NCBI RefSeq assembly: GCF_016908715.1
Contig: NZ_JAFBEK010000009.1
Span: forward strand, 1-56,160
Direction: 5' to 3'
Origin: Leuconostoc rapi
GTDB taxonomy: Bacteria > Bacillota > Bacilli > Lactobacillales > Lactobacillaceae
Length of the DNA: 56,160 nt
A model generated the notes under the pieces. It was not told where the DNA came from. It saw only the letters and a list, made by a program, of their open reading frames with translations, and did no database searches. Made by a program: the position numbers and the translations under genes. Of this stretch, positions 16,694-24,539 are shown one piece after another (within the stretch, counting starts at the first letter, position 1; every line of letters starts with the position of its first letter).

Positions 16694-16724
16694 ACAACTT
16701 GTTGTTTTATAAACAACAAGTTGT
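16694..16724. promoter_or_regulatory. 31-bp perfect palindrome in the NmrA-like gene promoter
   Basis: Two exactly complementary 14-bp arms (16694-16707, beginning ACAACTTG; 16711-16724, ending CAAGTTGT) flank TAT. A -10 TATAAT lies at 16727-16732, and the -35 region falls inside the palindrome. A protein bound here would block the promoter. The Rrf2 regulator encoded just downstream is the first candidate; the divergent pump gene could share it. Confidence 0.7.
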
Positions 16725-16765
16725 GCTATAATACTTGTATAGAAAACAGAAAAGGAAAAACCACT

Positions 16766-17620
16766 ATGAAATATGCAATTACCGCTGCAACAGGTCACTT
16801 TGGCCAATTAGCTTACCATTATTTACAAGAATTAGTCGACGTTCAAGATATTGTCGTCATTGCTAGAAACTTAGAAAAGGCACAGGAATTATTTGCCGGT
16901 GCTGATGTCCGCCAAGCAGATTACGACGATACCGACGCAATGACACGCGCCCTAGCTGGTGTCGATCGCGTCTTGTTTATTTCTTCTCAACCAGGTGGCC
17001 CAGTACCACGTGAGACACAACATCAACATGTCGTTGATGCTTTGGTAGCTAACAACGTATCCTTTGTAGCCTACACAAGTTTCATTCATGCAGATCAATC
17101 AGTTAGTGCCCTAGCAAGTGACCACTTAGCAACTGAAAAAGCCTTATCAAAATCGGGTCTTTCATATTCACTACTCAGAAATAATTGGTATCTTGAAAAT
17201 GAGATGGGCTTTATCACTACAGGTGCTAACCAACATGCCACATCTTATTGGGCAACTGGTCGTGCCGGCTGGGCTTTGGAACGTGAATATGCGGAAGCTG
17301 CTGCTAAAGTGCTTGTCAGTGATGCGCCAAAAACTGTTTACGAATTCTCTGGGTCTATCAATGATTATGAGTCATTGGGCTTAGCTTTAACGCAAGCGAC
17401 AGGAGAACAAATTACAGTAACAAAAGAAACGCGAGATGACTATATTGCCACATTGGAAAAAAGCGATTTGTCTCATGACTTAGCTGCTTTGTTTGCCTCT
17501 TTCCAATCACCAATTGACGAAGGCTCATTAGATGTCCCTTCAAATGACTTACCTGATGTTTTAGGTCGAGATTTAACACCATTACCTGAAGCACTCAAAG
17601 AAATTCTAGCACGCAGCTAA
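16766..17620 (+). CDS. NmrA-like NAD(P)-binding oxidoreductase (QOR2/YtfG type)
   Basis: 284 residues from ATG 16766, with AAAAGGA upstream; the longer frame start at 16721 lies before the promoter's -10 and is rejected. The Rossmann motif is AATGHFGQLAYHYL (residues ~7-20), with an atypical-SDR/NmrA lay-out: VDRVLFISSQPGG at the end of strand 4 and a YTSFIHAD loop. This type includes NADPH:quinone reductase QOR2. Likely role: cytosolic reduction of quinones or related electrophiles. The promoter carries the 31-bp palindrome, and the Rrf2-type regulator follows 90 bases downstream, suggesting electrophile- or redox-controlled expression. A terminator sits between the two genes. Confidence 0.82.
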   Translation: MKYAITAATGHFGQLAYHYLQELVDVQDIVVIARNLEKAQELFAGADVRQADYDDTDAMTRALAGVDRVLFISSQPGGPVPRETQHQHVVDALVANNVSFVAYTSFIHADQSVSALASDHLATEKALSKSGLSYSLLRNNWYLENEMGFITTGANQHATSYWATGRAGWALEREYAEAAAKVLVSDAPKTVYEFSGSINDYESLGLALTQATGEQITVTKETRDDYIATLEKSDLSHDLAALFASFQSPIDEGSLDVPSNDLPDVLGRDLTPLPEALKEILARS

Positions 17621-17630
17621 AGTTATCAGT

Positions 17631-17658
17631 GGGCATCATTATTTAGATGCCTTTTTTG
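17631..17658 (+). terminator. Terminator after the NmrA-like gene
   Basis: Stem GGCATC/GATGCC with an 8-base loop, followed by TTTTTTG. It lies 11 bases after the stop codon. The T run is also close to the start of the promoter for the next gene. Confidence 0.8.
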
Positions 17659-17709
17659 TTTCTTGAATTATGCTATAATGCTTGAATAACCAACTGATAG
17701 GATAGGAAT

Positions 17710-18123
17710 ATGGGACTTTCATATAAATTAAGTGATGCGATACACATTTTAGCTTACATTGAAATATTAAAGCATCAGGATTTATCCAGTAAATCGATTG
17801 CAGCTAGCATTGGTGCAAACGCTAGTGTTGTACGTAATTTAATGCTTGATCTCAGATCGGCCAATCTACTCACAACGCATCAAGGTGTCGCTACACCACA
17901 ACTAGCCAAATCACCGGATGATATTAGCATTTATGATGTTTATTGCGCTATTAATATGCCACATACCCTACTCAACATTGACCCCAAAACAAACCCAAAC
18001 TGTTTAGTGGGTGGCCATATTCAAGAAACATTAAACCAATTTTATGGTGACATTGAATCCGCTGCGTATAACCAAATGAAAACCATCTCACTAGCTCGCG
18101 TGATTCAAGACATTCTAAAATAA
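17710..18123 (+). CDS. Rrf2-family regulator
   Basis: 137 residues. A winged helix-turn-helix occupies ~5-60 (YKLSDAIHILAYIEI, then SSKSIAASIGANASVVRNLM) followed by the Rrf2 wing and a dimerisation helix. Rrf2 proteins that bind Fe-S clusters have three conserved Cys; here only two are present (in DVYCAI and NPNCLVGG), so it resembles the cluster-free YwnA/YwgB-like branch that senses electrophiles or thiol stress. The -10 is TATAAT at 17674-17679. It probably controls the neighbouring NmrA-like gene through the palindrome at 16694-16724, which is inference from position. Confidence 0.83.
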   Translation: MGLSYKLSDAIHILAYIEILKHQDLSSKSIAASIGANASVVRNLMLDLRSANLLTTHQGVATPQLAKSPDDISIYDVYCAINMPHTLLNIDPKTNPNCLVGGHIQETLNQFYGDIESAAYNQMKTISLARVIQDILK

Positions 18124-18180
18124 AAACTGCAGAAACTCAGGGTTATTGTTGACAATAACCTTAGAGCTTCTGCAGTTTTT
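18123..18180. terminator. Strong bidirectional terminator
   Basis: Outer stem AAAAACTGCAGAA / TTCTGCAGTTTTT encloses a second stem GGTTATTGT / ACAATAACC. T runs occur on both strands. It ends the rrf2 gene (+) and the folT gene (-). Confidence 0.92.
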
Positions 18181-18203
18181 AGTTGTGTATTACAATACCG
18201 CTA

Positions 18204-18698
18204 CTATCGTTGTTTTTTTAAGTTAATAATAGCCGTGTGTTTCAATAATACATAAGTAACTATCGTTTGCACAATAAGGCTAGCAATCATTTTAAATATT
18301 CTTGTTGTCAATAACAACTCATAATTTAAATGGTAAACATAGGCAATTAAGCTCGTGTTCAACAAAAAACTAATACCTACGACAACAACAATATTAACCA
18401 TAAAAATACGAAGTAGAGATGGATGGTACAATAAACCGTACGTTGCTCCTGCCAAGGCCGCTGGTATAACAAACCAGAATGAAAAAGCACCACTACCCAT
18501 AATCGTAAAAGTCAGCAAATTAGCTAAAACGGCAGCCAACATCGTTAGTTTGACGCCATATAGGTAGCCAGCTAACACTAAAGCGATAAAACCAAAATTC
18601 ACAGCAGCAAATGCAGGCCCAACACTAAGTTTTCCAAGTATGATGTTGATTGCAATTAACATTGCAACCCCTGTTACTTTTTGAATCGATAAATTCAT
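18204..18698 (-). CDS. folT: ECF transporter S component, folate type
   Basis: 164 residues, six hydrophobic segments. It has the S-component lay-out of FolT: an N-terminal helix MLIAINIILGKLSVG, GFIALVLAGYLYG, then GVKLTMLAAVLANLLTFTIMG, and the late FLLNTSLIAYVYHLNYELLL and RIFKMIASLIVQTIVTY, where FolT proteins carry a similar Asn-Thr and Arg-containing pair. It would bind folate-type vitamins and dock on the shared EcfA-A'-T module encoded elsewhere. It is divergent from a TetR regulator, and two copies of its probable operator lie between them, which is unusual for a vitamin transporter. Substrate assignment is moderately secure. Confidence 0.7.
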   Translation of the reverse strand: MNLSIQKVTGVAMLIAINIILGKLSVGPAFAAVNFGFIALVLAGYLYGVKLTMLAAVLANLLTFTIMGSGAFSFWFVIPAALAGATYGLLYHPSLLRIFMVNIVVVVGISFLLNTSLIAYVYHLNYELLLTTRIFKMIASLIVQTIVTYVLLKHTAIINLKKQR

Positions 18699-18722
18699 GA
18701 AGTCAAACCCTCTTTCTTTAAA

Positions 18723-18779
18723 ATGACGCTTGTGTCATTTCATAAAATGAATTATACTACATAATGACATCTGTGTCAT
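18723..18779. promoter_or_regulatory. Divergent promoters with two matching TetR operators
   Basis: ATGACGCTTGTGTCAT (18723-18738) and ATGACATCTGTGTCAT (18764-18779) share the arms ATGAC/GTCAT and the TGT centre. The tetR promoter reads TTGTGT (18730-18735), 17 bp, TATACT (18753-18758), with the first operator over its -35 and the second near its start point. The minus-strand folT -10 (TATAAT) lies between the two sites. The arrangement predicts coordinated repression of both genes. Confidence 0.7.
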
Positions 18780-18803
18780 ATTAAATTTAGAAAGCGTGTG
18801 TGT

Positions 18804-19403
18804 ATGAATAGAAATGTTTCCAACAAACGAAGTGAAACAAAAAGAGCAGCAATTTTAATTGGCGCTCAAAAAGTTTTTTCAGAAAAAGGCTTTCTGAATG
18901 TGACCATGCAAGATATTATTGATGCCTGCGGCATTAGTCGTGGTGGTATTTATCTATATTTTCATACAACTGATGATATTTTTTTTGCAACGATAACACA
19001 GCGTTCTGTGCGCCAATTTGATGATATTCGTAAAGCTGTTATCAATGAACCACTTTTCGATGACCTACTCAGCGACTACCTCAGTGAACATAAAAGTCGA
19101 CTAATCAATCATATACAGGGTGCCCCATCGCTACTCCGCGCCATGTATGAGTATTCTTTTACTCATCATGATGCTCGTGATACGAGTTTAAAACAAAAAC
19201 AAATGAATGCCACAAAGGCAACAGTGAGATCCATTTTAGATCTTGGTGTCAAACAACATAAAATAACAAATCACAATACAAAAACACTTGCTGATAGCTT
19301 CATGCTGCTCATTGAAGGTATGAGTATCATGGCATTGACTGGTACACTAAAAGAGCAGCAAATTGACGATCAATTTCAAATGTTTATGCATCAACTCACT
19401 TGA
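18804..19403 (+). CDS. TetR-family regulator
   Basis: 199 residues from ATG 18804, chosen because AGAAAG lies nine bases upstream; a GTG two codons earlier is too close. The TetR_N domain is at ~12-60 (AQKVFSEKGFLNVTMQDIIDACGISRGGIYLYF cut to its core, the YLYFHTTDDIF turn). The C-terminal domain resembles the YfiR/TetR_C_6 type. The palindromes at 18723-18779 suit autoregulation and control of folT. The signal is unknown; a folate-related or drug-like molecule is possible. Confidence 0.86.
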   Translation: MNRNVSNKRSETKRAAILIGAQKVFSEKGFLNVTMQDIIDACGISRGGIYLYFHTTDDIFFATITQRSVRQFDDIRKAVINEPLFDDLLSDYLSEHKSRLINHIQGAPSLLRAMYEYSFTHHDARDTSLKQKQMNATKATVRSILDLGVKQHKITNHNTKTLADSFMLLIEGMSIMALTGTLKEQQIDDQFQMFMHQLT

Positions 19404-19537
19404 TATTCGAGATTTAAATTGACATACTATGTGCCGTGAGATCAATCAACAGTTCTATACCGTGTATAATGAAATAAAGCATGTTAAAATGGTTAAATCC
19501 TCACTTTTGATATAAAGGAAGTTAAATTACACAAAAT

Positions 19538-20941
19538 ATGTCACGGAAAATAGAACTCCCTACTGAAGCGGAGATGAAAAAATTTCATAACCAATCTCAA
19601 CGACGCACATTTCTGTCACGACTCTCTATGCCACAACGTTTGACGTTAGGTTTTTTATCCGTCATTACGGTTGGCGCATTATTACTCATGCTGCCTTTTA
19701 GCTATAATGGCGACATGGGCCATTCATTCATGGATGCCCTATTCACAGCGACTTCAGCAGCCTCTGTTACGGGTTTGACAGTTGTTAATACCGCAACACA
19801 TTGGACAACTTTTGGACAAATTGTGATCATGTGCCTGATTGAAATTGGTGCTTTGGGATTTATGTCATTTTCCGTCCTATTATTTACGGCAACACGCCGA
19901 AAAATGAATCTCCGCGATAAAATGATGGTACAGGAAGTTTACAGCTTAGAGAGCCTTTATGATACCAGAGCTGTCTTTGGTTATGTCATTAAATTATCAG
20001 TTATTATTCAAATTGTTGGCGCTATACTCTTAACCCCATTTTTCGTCCATGATTTTGGTATCAAACGTGGCCTATTCTATGCTGTTTTTCACGCTGTTTC
20101 AGCATTTGGTAACGCTGGTTTTTCTATTTTGCCAGCTGGTGATATGGCATATGCCAACCAGCCTTGGATTTTACTCATTATTGCCGCCCTGATTATCGCC
20201 GGCTCCTTAGGATTTCTAGTCTGGCGTGATGTCCTACTGTATCATCATTCCCATAAATTGACTTTACATTCAAAGCTCGCGCTTATGATGACTGGGGCAC
20301 TCATTGTTGGCGGTTGGTTATTGTTTGAATTAACTGAAAGTAATTTAGCCATTGCATCACATTTATCTGGCTTTAATCGCATTGCCAACACTTTGTTTAT
20401 GTCAATTTCTTATCGTACAGCCGGTTTTTCACAATTTAGTTTCAGTCAAATGGCGCCGGCTACAATCCTATTAACCATTATGATGATGTATATCGGCGGT
20501 ACACCAGGGTCAACAGCTGGTGGTATCAAAACAACAACATTAGGCGTTTTACTACTCAAAACACATGCTGCTTTGCGCGGTAAAAAAGACGTTACCTTTG
20601 CACATCGTCGGCTAACCAACGAAAACATTTCACGATCACTTTTGTTGATATTTGTCTCCTTGCTTTTCTTAGGCGTTCTGTCGTTTTTACTCATGCTCAC
20701 ACAAGGCACTGATTCCAAATACGGGCTAGAATATATCATTTTTGAAGTGGTTAGCGCCTTCGCAACAGCTGGATTGACACTTGGGCTCACACCACACTTA
20801 AATGTTTTTGGACAATGTGTTATCATGTTAACGATGTTCATTGGTCGTGTGGGTGTCTACACCGTGATGTTCTCAATTCTAAATGTACACGCCGATCACG
20901 CACCTTATCAATACCCAGAAGAAACAGTTATTATCGGTTAA
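19538..20941 (+). CDS. ktrB: Ktr/Trk-type potassium uptake channel subunit
   Basis: 467 residues, TrkH family: four membrane-pore-membrane repeats with filter loops TSAASVTGLTVVNT (~82), SAFGNAGFSIL (~190), SYRTAGFSQF (~292) and SAFATAGLTLGLT (~408), each carrying the conserved Gly. The ~33-residue basic N-terminus is cytoplasmic. It moves K+ (with Na+ or H+ coupling in this family) when assembled on a KtrA ring. The start ATG 19538 is 17 bases from the nearest AAGGAAG, which is unusually far; no better ATG exists, and an ATT codon nine bases upstream of the ATG is correctly spaced. It is co-transcribed with ktrA 40 bases downstream. Confidence 0.92.
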   Translation: MSRKIELPTEAEMKKFHNQSQRRTFLSRLSMPQRLTLGFLSVITVGALLLMLPFSYNGDMGHSFMDALFTATSAASVTGLTVVNTATHWTTFGQIVIMCLIEIGALGFMSFSVLLFTATRRKMNLRDKMMVQEVYSLESLYDTRAVFGYVIKLSVIIQIVGAILLTPFFVHDFGIKRGLFYAVFHAVSAFGNAGFSILPAGDMAYANQPWILLIIAALIIAGSLGFLVWRDVLLYHHSHKLTLHSKLALMMTGALIVGGWLLFELTESNLAIASHLSGFNRIANTLFMSISYRTAGFSQFSFSQMAPATILLTIMMMYIGGTPGSTAGGIKTTTLGVLLLKTHAALRGKKDVTFAHRRLTNENISRSLLLIFVSLLFLGVLSFLLMLTQGTDSKYGLEYIIFEVVSAFATAGLTLGLTPHLNVFGQCVIMLTMFIGRVGVYTVMFSILNVHADHAPYQYPEETVIIG

Positions 20942-20981
20942 CCTAATCACAACATCATACCAAACTTAGGAGAAACTCATT

Positions 20982-21644
20982 ATGCGTCAAACATATGCTA
21001 TCATTGGCCTCGGCCGTTTTGGTGGGGCACTACTTGAAACGCTCATTGCAAATGGTCAAGACGTACTTGGCATTGACATCAACGAGGAACATGTTAACGA
21101 TTATCGTGATATTGCAACGCAAGTTGTCATTGCTGATGCACAAGAAGATGACGTTTTAAGAAAATTAGATATTGCCAGTTTTGATCATGTTGTAATTGCC
21201 ATTGGACATAACATGCAAGCAAGCATTTTAGCAACCATCAACGCGAAAGATCTTGGTGCTAAAAATGTCATTGCCAAAGCAGAAAATCGCACCCACTTAC
21301 GTGTTCTCACAAAAATCGGCGCCGACCTAGTTGTTCAACCTGAACGTGAAATGGGAGAACGTATCGGGCGTAAATTATTAGCGCCAAATATGCTCAATTT
21401 TATTGAGCTGTCCGACGATTATTCCATGGCAGAAGTACAAATTGTCAATCCAGCTTTTGCTGGGAAAACGATTTCGGAACTTAATATCCATAAAAAATTT
21501 GGATTAAACGTGATTGCCGTACGTCATGACGGCGAAGTCATCGTAGCACCTGATTCAAAATATGAAATACACAACAAAGACATCTTATCTGTCGTTGGTC
21601 CAAAAGACATGGTTGATGATTTTGATCAAATGACAAATAAATAA
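20982..21644 (+). CDS. ktrA: Ktr/Trk potassium uptake regulator, RCK protein
   Basis: 220 residues. RCK_N with the nucleotide-binding motif IIGLGRFGGALLETL (~6-20), the strand-2 acidic residue DIN (~31) and a second NAKDLGAKNVIAK region; RCK_C at ~135-218. It forms an octameric ring that gates KtrB in response to ATP/ADP or NAD(H) and cyclic di-AMP, as known for the family. RBS TTAGGAG is ten bases before ATG. It is followed at once by a strong terminator. Confidence 0.92.
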   Translation: MRQTYAIIGLGRFGGALLETLIANGQDVLGIDINEEHVNDYRDIATQVVIADAQEDDVLRKLDIASFDHVVIAIGHNMQASILATINAKDLGAKNVIAKAENRTHLRVLTKIGADLVVQPEREMGERIGRKLLAPNMLNFIELSDDYSMAEVQIVNPAFAGKTISELNIHKKFGLNVIAVRHDGEVIVAPDSKYEIHNKDILSVVGPKDMVDDFDQMTNK

Positions 21645-21650
21645 GTCAAT

Positions 21651-21693
21651 AAAAAATACCAAAAATGTATATTAACATTTTTGGTATTTTTTT
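21651..21693. terminator. Bidirectional terminator between ktrA and dld
   Basis: AAAATACCAAAAATG pairs with CATTTTTGGTATTTT around an 8-base loop, with A/T runs on both sides. It separates two convergent genes by 50 bases. Confidence 0.9.
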
Positions 21694-21694
21694 A

Positions 21695-23380
21695 TTAATA
21701 ATTACCCCAATACTTTTCCATAGTTGTTAAACCAATACCAGGATTGAAACTATTGGTTGGATCATTACGCTTGTAGTGGCTCACTAACGTTGAGGCAGCA
21801 TGGTACAAGTGCCCAACGTTATGTTCAGCGGGATAAATTGCCCCACGCTTGTCAAGTAACTTCAACATTTCTAACTTGAGTTCGTGTGGATCAACGCCCG
21901 GCTTCAAAATATAGTCTTGGTGCATAACGTGATCAAGAAAATGGCCATAATATAACTTATGTTCAATCTTATCTTCAATTTCCTTTGGCAAGTGTTCAAA
22001 CCAATCAAACTCATTACGCGGTAAAGCAATGTCTAATGGTAAAATATCCAACTTCTTATTTTGAAAAACTTCTTGGTAACGAATAGCGACACCAGCTGTC
22101 ACATAACGATGCGTAGCAGCTCTATCTGCTTCTGAAGGTGTGCATTCTAGGTAATCACCAGATGCTGTTTTGAAAAATTCTTTCAGATACTGACGTGCTT
22201 CATCAATGCCTTCGCCAACCATTTTCAACTGCAAATAATGTTCATATTTTTCATTGTATTCTTCGATGCGTTTTGGCAACTGATTAGGAAATACTTGTCC
22301 CAAGTGTTGCAACACACGATCGGGGAAATAGGGCTTAAAGGTCGGAATGTGAGCTAATATTCGTTCTGCTGTTGACTTCATGCCAAACAAATAAGGCAAC
22401 ATATTAGTGCCAATTGTATCAATGACCAAAAGCGAATCTTTCCCATACTTTTTGGCCAAATCGTAGGCTTCTTTATGCATATATTCGCCGGATACAGGGA
22501 GATTTTTAAATTCAGATAAAATGTGCCGACGTAGGTTTTCTAATACGCCAGGATCATTCGTGCCGATATAAAATACTTGTGATGCGCCCTCTTTTGGAAA
22601 GGTATCTAATCGGACAGCGAATGCTGCCAACTTACCCGACGAACCTGAAACTTCGTATAGTTCATTGGGGTCAGCGTTGTACCGTGTTGGTGTGTGCGAT
22701 CCAATATTACGGACACGAGCCTCGTAATCGCGATTATGACCCACTCGTTTGCCGTCTTGTTTAACATGATCAATATCAAAGTTACGGTTTTCGAGATTAT
22801 TAATCATCTCTTCTGGTGTATTACCCAAATCAATTCCGAGATGGTTGACCAGATGTAATTCATCATTGGCATCAATTTGAGCAAATAGTGATAACTCTGT
22901 ATATGCTGGGCCGCGCTGAATCAAAGCGCCACCTGAATTGTTGTTAATACCACCAATCACTGATGCGCCTAAATTAGACGAACCAATAACAGAATGTGGT
23001 TCACGGTTAATTGCTTTTAGTGCGTTTTCCAGTTTAAATAGTGTTGTTCCTGGAAAAGCAAGGGCCTCTTGACCTTTATTGATCAATTGGACACCCTTGA
23101 TTCGTGTGCCGTTAACCACAACACACTCACGATCATATCCTGGCGCTGGAATTGAACCTTCTGTTAAACTCGTGTTAGAAGCCTGCATAATAATAATAAT
23201 ATTATGGGCATGGAGCACTTTCAATACCTGCCATAATTCCATCAAATTGCCTGGTAGAACAACTGCTAATGCATCCCCGCGGCCACTCCTATAACCTTTG
23301 CGATAACGCAATGATTTTGCGGCTGAGGTGATGATATGGTTGTTACCAACAATCTCTGTCAATTCTTGAACAGTAGTCAT
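21695..23380 (-). CDS. dld: Quinone-dependent D-lactate dehydrogenase
   Basis: 561 residues, the E. coli Dld type. The N-terminal FAD-binding domain (PCMH fold, ~1-260) has QASNTSLTEGSIP and SVIGSSNLGASVIGGINNNSGGAL; the cap/membrane-association domain follows (~265-510), and the C-terminal part has YPAEHNVGHLYHA. The enzyme is a peripheral membrane FAD protein that oxidises D-lactate to pyruvate and gives electrons to the quinone pool. Heterofermentative bacteria make D-lactate, and menaquinone genes lie at 48.7-50.9 kb, so a respiratory link is plausible when heme or quinone is available. It is a monocistronic gene with a purine-rich site before ATG 23380. Confidence 0.93.
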   Translation of the reverse strand: MTTVQELTEIVGNNHIITSAAKSLRYRKGYRSGRGDALAVVLPGNLMELWQVLKVLHAHNIIIIMQASNTSLTEGSIPAPGYDRECVVVNGTRIKGVQLINKGQEALAFPGTTLFKLENALKAINREPHSVIGSSNLGASVIGGINNNSGGALIQRGPAYTELSLFAQIDANDELHLVNHLGIDLGNTPEEMINNLENRNFDIDHVKQDGKRVGHNRDYEARVRNIGSHTPTRYNADPNELYEVSGSSGKLAAFAVRLDTFPKEGASQVFYIGTNDPGVLENLRRHILSEFKNLPVSGEYMHKEAYDLAKKYGKDSLLVIDTIGTNMLPYLFGMKSTAERILAHIPTFKPYFPDRVLQHLGQVFPNQLPKRIEEYNEKYEHYLQLKMVGEGIDEARQYLKEFFKTASGDYLECTPSEADRAATHRYVTAGVAIRYQEVFQNKKLDILPLDIALPRNEFDWFEHLPKEIEDKIEHKLYYGHFLDHVMHQDYILKPGVDPHELKLEMLKLLDKRGAIYPAEHNVGHLYHAASTLVSHYKRNDPTNSFNPGIGLTTMEKYWGNY

Positions 23381-23568
23381 AATAAGCCCCCAAAAATTTA
23401 TATCTTGAAAATATCCAAAATATATTATATTTACACTATACCACTTTGGATTTAAAAATGTATATTTTAATAGACTTAGGGCACTTTTATGACATTAAAT
23501 GCAATTTTATATCGTGTTTTTATCATTTTGTGAATTAAAATACATAACGTTTAACGACCACACACAAC

Positions 23569-24525
23569 CTATTTGTATTTGTCTGCTACCACTAATTCTA
23601 ATGGTGACTTAATATTTTTTGCCACCTTTTGTCCTTGAAAATGATCATATGCTGCACGAACGGCTAATTTACCCATTTCTTTCGGTTTTTGAGCAACCGT
23701 GGCAGCCATTTGTCCTTTTTTGACAGAACTCATACCATCTTCCGATCCATCAAATCCAACAATAATAACATCTTCGTTAGATTTTAGAGCTTGAACCGCA
23801 CCTAATGCCATTTCATCATTTTGCGAGAAGAGGCCTTTGATATCGGGGTGTGCTTGTGCGATATTCTCGGAGGTATTGAGCCCAGCCGTGCGGTCAAAGT
23901 TCGCCGATTGCTTGGTCACAATATCTAAGTGTCCCTTTGCTGTCTGATCAAATCCAGCCCCACGCTCACGCGTTGCAGAGGCACCTGGTGTACCTTGTAA
24001 TTCAGCAATTTTGGCATTTTGACCTAATGTTTTAATCATAAAATCAGCCGCCATTTTACCACCTTCTCGAGAATCTGATGCGACTAGACTGAGTACCTTC
24101 CCGCCGTCAGACGAGCGGTCAATAGTGATAACGGGAATTCCTGCCTCATTAGCTGATTTGACTTCAGGCGTAATTGCAGAAGAATCCACGGGATTAATAA
24201 TTAACACATCAACCTTTTTTTGAATCAAATCCTCAACATCATTGCTTTGCTTGTTTGTATTATTTTGACCATCGTAAACTTGTACTTTTGACCCTGATGC
24301 TTTTGCCGTTTCATTAACGCCATCCTTTATTGAAATAAAAAACGGATTATTCAGGGTTGACAGTGAGACGCCGATTGTCAACTCACTTGGCTTTTTATGT
24401 TGCACTACAGTATTACTCTGGAAAGGATTGCTAATCGAAAAAATTGGCCGTCCTGACGTGACAAAGAAAATACCGTAAACGAATACTGCAACGAGGACAA
24501 TACTACCAATAATTTTTTTAGTCAT
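23569..24525 (-). CDS. rbsB: Ribose-type ABC transporter substrate-binding protein
   Basis: 318 residues, Peripla_BP_4 fold. An N-terminal hydrophobic segment (IGSIVLVAVFVYGIFF, ~6-21) is followed by a linker and the sugar-binding domain: GVSLSTLNNPFFISIKDG, VLIINPVDSSAI, TIDRSSDGGKVLSLVASDS, GVDA-like region IVGFDGSEDGM. Most Gram-positive homologues are lipoproteins, but there is no cysteine near the N-terminus, nor any I can find in the protein, so it is probably held by an uncleaved signal anchor. It is last in the order rbsD-A-C-B, 14 bases after rbsC. Ribose is likely because of rbsD. Confidence 0.88.
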   Translation of the reverse strand: MTKKIIGSIVLVAVFVYGIFFVTSGRPIFSISNPFQSNTVVQHKKPSELTIGVSLSTLNNPFFISIKDGVNETAKASGSKVQVYDGQNNTNKQSNDVEDLIQKKVDVLIINPVDSSAITPEVKSANEAGIPVITIDRSSDGGKVLSLVASDSREGGKMAADFMIKTLGQNAKIAELQGTPGASATRERGAGFDQTAKGHLDIVTKQSANFDRTAGLNTSENIAQAHPDIKGLFSQNDEMALGAVQALKSNEDVIIVGFDGSEDGMSSVKKGQMAATVAQKPKEMGKLAVRAAYDHFQGQKVAKNIKSPLELVVADKYK

Positions 24526-24539
24526 TTTAATTACCGCCT

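Noticed and set aside
16721-16765. Earlier start of the NmrA-like protein
   Set aside because: It would begin inside the palindrome/promoter, before the -10 at 16727-16732.
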